Shown one piece after another: positions 6,493-7,606 of a stretch of DNA of 7,606 nt. Origin of the DNA: an uncultured Ruminococcus sp. (GTDB lineage Bacteria > Bacillota > Clostridia > Oscillospirales > Acutalibacteraceae); NCBI GenBank assembly GCA_902773065.1, contig CACYDD010000093.1, positions 1-7,606 of the forward strand, written 5' to 3'. The notes under the pieces are model-generated. The model saw only the letters and a program-made list of their open reading frames with translations, searched no databases and was not told the DNA's origin. The position numbers and the translations under genes are program-made. How positions within the stretch are numbered: position 1 is the stretch's first letter; every line of letters starts with the position of its first letter.

Positions 6493-6498
6493 CCTCCT
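6493..6498 (-). promoter_or_regulatory. Ribosome binding site fixing the GTG start of the Vps4-like gene
   Basis: A perfect AGGAGG on the minus strand lies seven bases before the GTG at 6485. No ATG nearby in frame has a comparable site, so this decides the non-ATG start and keeps the MIT-like N-terminal region in the protein. Confidence 0.85.
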
Positions 6499-6505
6499 GT
6501 CTTTG

Positions 6506-7327
6506 TTAACCTAATTTACCCCAGCTTCTGATGCTTTCGTTCAGTTCGGCATCGCTGAAATCCTGTGCGATCAATTCGTCATCGGTCAGCGTTTGTTCTT
6601 CCTCTGCCTTATTTGCCATATTTGCCATATCGTCAAATGAAGCCTCAACCCCGACACTTCTCTCCGCAATATCATTGATAATAGAAGAAGTCGGATCATC
6701 CAGCAGGGTATCATAAATATCATCTGCTACCATCAGATCAACAGGGTCACTGTTCATAACAGCATCCAGATTCTCTTTGGACACCATCTCTTCGGTTTCC
6801 TGATTGAACCACCCGCTGGACTCATTATCTTCTTTCCAGCCCATTTGTTTCACTCTTGTTCTGAATAACAATTTCTGAATATTCTCCGAACCCACAGAGA
6901 TCGCATTCATGGTTTTGATTGCACCGTTCAGGTCACGCATGGCAAGATTCCAGTCTCTTTCGTTCTGTATCTCTACCAGTCTTTTCTTGGCGTGTTTTAC
7001 CATCACAAGAGAAAGATACGCATTTTTCATTCTTCTCTCTGCCCTTGCGCTGCTTTGATTTTTAGACCGGTCGTATTTGATTGCATTTGCTTCGCTTACT
7101 ACCTTAGTTACAAATTTCTTTTCAAGCTGATTGAGCTTGACATTCGTTTCAAAGACCTTATCCCTGAAATTACTGTCCTCACGCCTTGCGACCTTTTTAT
7201 TAAGTTCCTTACGCTTTTTTCCGATATCTGACAGTGTTTTGTCATCTTTCAGACGTTTTTCCGTGCGTTCAATGTCACGGTCGAGTTTTTCCTGTGCACG
7301 TTCTGCTTTACTTTTGAAAAAGCCCAT
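6506..7327 (-). CDS. ESCRT-III-like coiled-coil protein (putative)
   Basis: This 273-residue protein has no signal peptide or membrane segment. It starts with a short hydrophobic patch (MGFFKSK) like the membrane-binding N-termini of CHMP proteins such as CHMP3 (MGLFGK). Residues about 8-135 are long charged helices with 37 Lys/Arg against 22 Asp/Glu. Residues 136-273 are acidic, with 11 basic against 31 acidic residues. That basic-to-acidic polarity, together with size, is the classic ESCRT-III design. The last 15 residues form an acidic helix, DAELNESIRSWGKLG, close to the MIM1 consensus (D/E)xxLxxRLxxL(K/R) that binds Vps4 MIT domains, with Ser for Arg, Ile and Trp for Leu, and Lys one place later. 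The start is supported by GGGAGGT six bases upstream. It sits directly before a Vps4-type ATPase gene, which fits a filament subunit and its disassembly motor. A PspA/Vipp1-like or unrelated coiled-coil protein remains possible. The gene is certain; the family is inference. Confidence 0.9.
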   Translation of the reverse strand: MGFFKSKAERAQEKLDRDIERTEKRLKDDKTLSDIGKKRKELNKKVARREDSNFRDKVFETNVKLNQLEKKFVTKVVSEANAIKYDRSKNQSSARAERRMKNAYLSLVMVKHAKKRLVEIQNERDWNLAMRDLNGAIKTMNAISVGSENIQKLLFRTRVKQMGWKEDNESSGWFNQETEEMVSKENLDAVMNSDPVDLMVADDIYDTLLDDPTSSIINDIAERSVGVEASFDDMANMANKAEEEQTLTDDELIAQDFSDAELNESIRSWGKLG

Positions 7328-7333
7328 AATTTT

Positions 7334-7340
7334 ACCTCCC
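7334..7340 (-). promoter_or_regulatory. Ribosome binding site of the ESCRT-III-like gene
   Basis: GGGAGGT on the minus strand lies six bases before the ATG at 7327, in the 16-base gap after the upstream stop. It fixes a start that gives the short hydrophobic MGFF N-terminus. Confidence 0.8.
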
Positions 7341-7343
7341 GAA

Positions 7344-7606
7344 TCAGTTGCTGATCAGCTGTTTCTTATGTTCGATCTCCTGCGGTTCTTCCTCAAGCTC
7401 GTTGATAGCGGCTTCACCCTTTTCGATATCTTCTTCGATCCTGCGTCTGCGGTTTTCCATACCTTTTGCAATAGCCTCTTCTTCCTCCTGATCCTGCCGG
7501 AGAATATCTTGGAAACCTATCACTGTGTCAACCATTTTTTCTGCAATTCTCGGATCGGAGTTGATTGCTTCAATAGAAGCATCCAGTTCTTTAAACTGCT
7601 CATCAA
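7344..7606 (-). CDS. C-terminal part of a charged helical protein, cut by the window edge
   Basis: The reading frame is open from the right edge to a TGA at 7344-7346, so only the last 86 codons or so are visible; the true start is outside the window. A Met codon at 7535 is internal, because the frame continues upstream of it without a stop. The visible part is almost entirely predicted helix, very rich in Glu, Lys and Arg, with a run of acidic residues followed by RRRR and a Glu-rich stretch before the final HKKQLISN. There is no signal peptide, membrane segment or enzymatic motif in this part. The stop lies 16 bases before the start of the ESCRT-III-like gene, so the two are very probably co-transcribed. 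The pattern resembles the helical C-terminal region of TelA-like proteins only loosely, and I do not assign a family. It could also be another filament or coiled-coil partner of the same system. Confidence 0.75.
   Translation of the reverse strand, partial: DEQFKELDASIEAINSDPRIAEKMVDTVIGFQDILRQDQEEEEAIAKGMENRRRRIEEDIEKGEAAINELEEEPQEIEHKKQLISN

Noticed and set aside
7344..7606. Assignment of the truncated protein to the TelA family
   Set aside because: The resemblance is limited to a general helical charged pattern, and the conserved part of TelA would lie outside the window.

Overview
The window comes from a low-to-moderate-GC Gram-positive bacterium, most likely a clostridial gut-type organism related to Ruminococcus/Oscillospiraceae. 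This is an inference from the strong AGGAGG-type ribosome binding sites, the FabV-type enoyl reductase, the lipoprotein with few sequence relatives, and the AT-rich intergenic spacers full of small GC-rich palindromes. All eight genes I accept lie on the minus strand, so transcription runs from right to left. No tRNA, rRNA, transposase or CRISPR array is visible.

Right half (7606 to 4195): a tight four-gene cluster. It begins with the C-terminal part of a charged helical protein cut by the window edge. Next is a 273-residue coiled-coil protein with the layout of an ESCRT-III subunit: a short hydrophobic N-terminus, a basic helical first half, an acidic second half and a C-terminal helix resembling the MIM1 motif. 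Next is a 425-residue AAA+ ATPase of the Vps4/katanin/spastin (meiotic) type, with an N-terminal three-helix region resembling an MIT domain, a flexible linker, one AAA+ domain and the C-terminal helix typical of that clade. Last is a 334-residue protein that looks like a degenerate relative of this ATPase, with a modified Walker A and no recognisable Walker B acids, sensor 1 Asn or arginine finger. Spacings of 8 to 20 bases and a ribosome binding site overlapping a stop codon point to one operon. My reading is a bacterial ESCRT-III/Vps4-like filament-remodelling system with an added pseudo-ATPase. Bacterial ESCRT-III relatives are known (PspA, Vipp1), but I know of no well-described bacterial set in which an ESCRT-III-like protein is encoded beside its own Vps4-like ATPase and a degenerate partner.

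Middle (3788 to 4194): a gene-free spacer of about 400 bases that holds a near-perfect 25-base direct repeat, a perfect 15-base inverted repeat and several small hairpins. It separates the ATPase cluster from the next operon.

Left half (3787 to 258): a second, tightly packed minus-strand run. It encodes an SprT-like zinc metalloprotease with two tandem zinc ribbons, an RlmA-type 23S rRNA guanine methyltransferase, a lipoprotein of unknown function, and an NADH-dependent enoyl-ACP/enoyl-CoA reductase (FabV/Ter). These look like housekeeping or accessory genes with no obvious link to the ATPase cluster. The left end (1 to 257) is non-coding and very AT-rich in the middle, flanked by GC-rich hairpins sharing a CCTAAAGG core.
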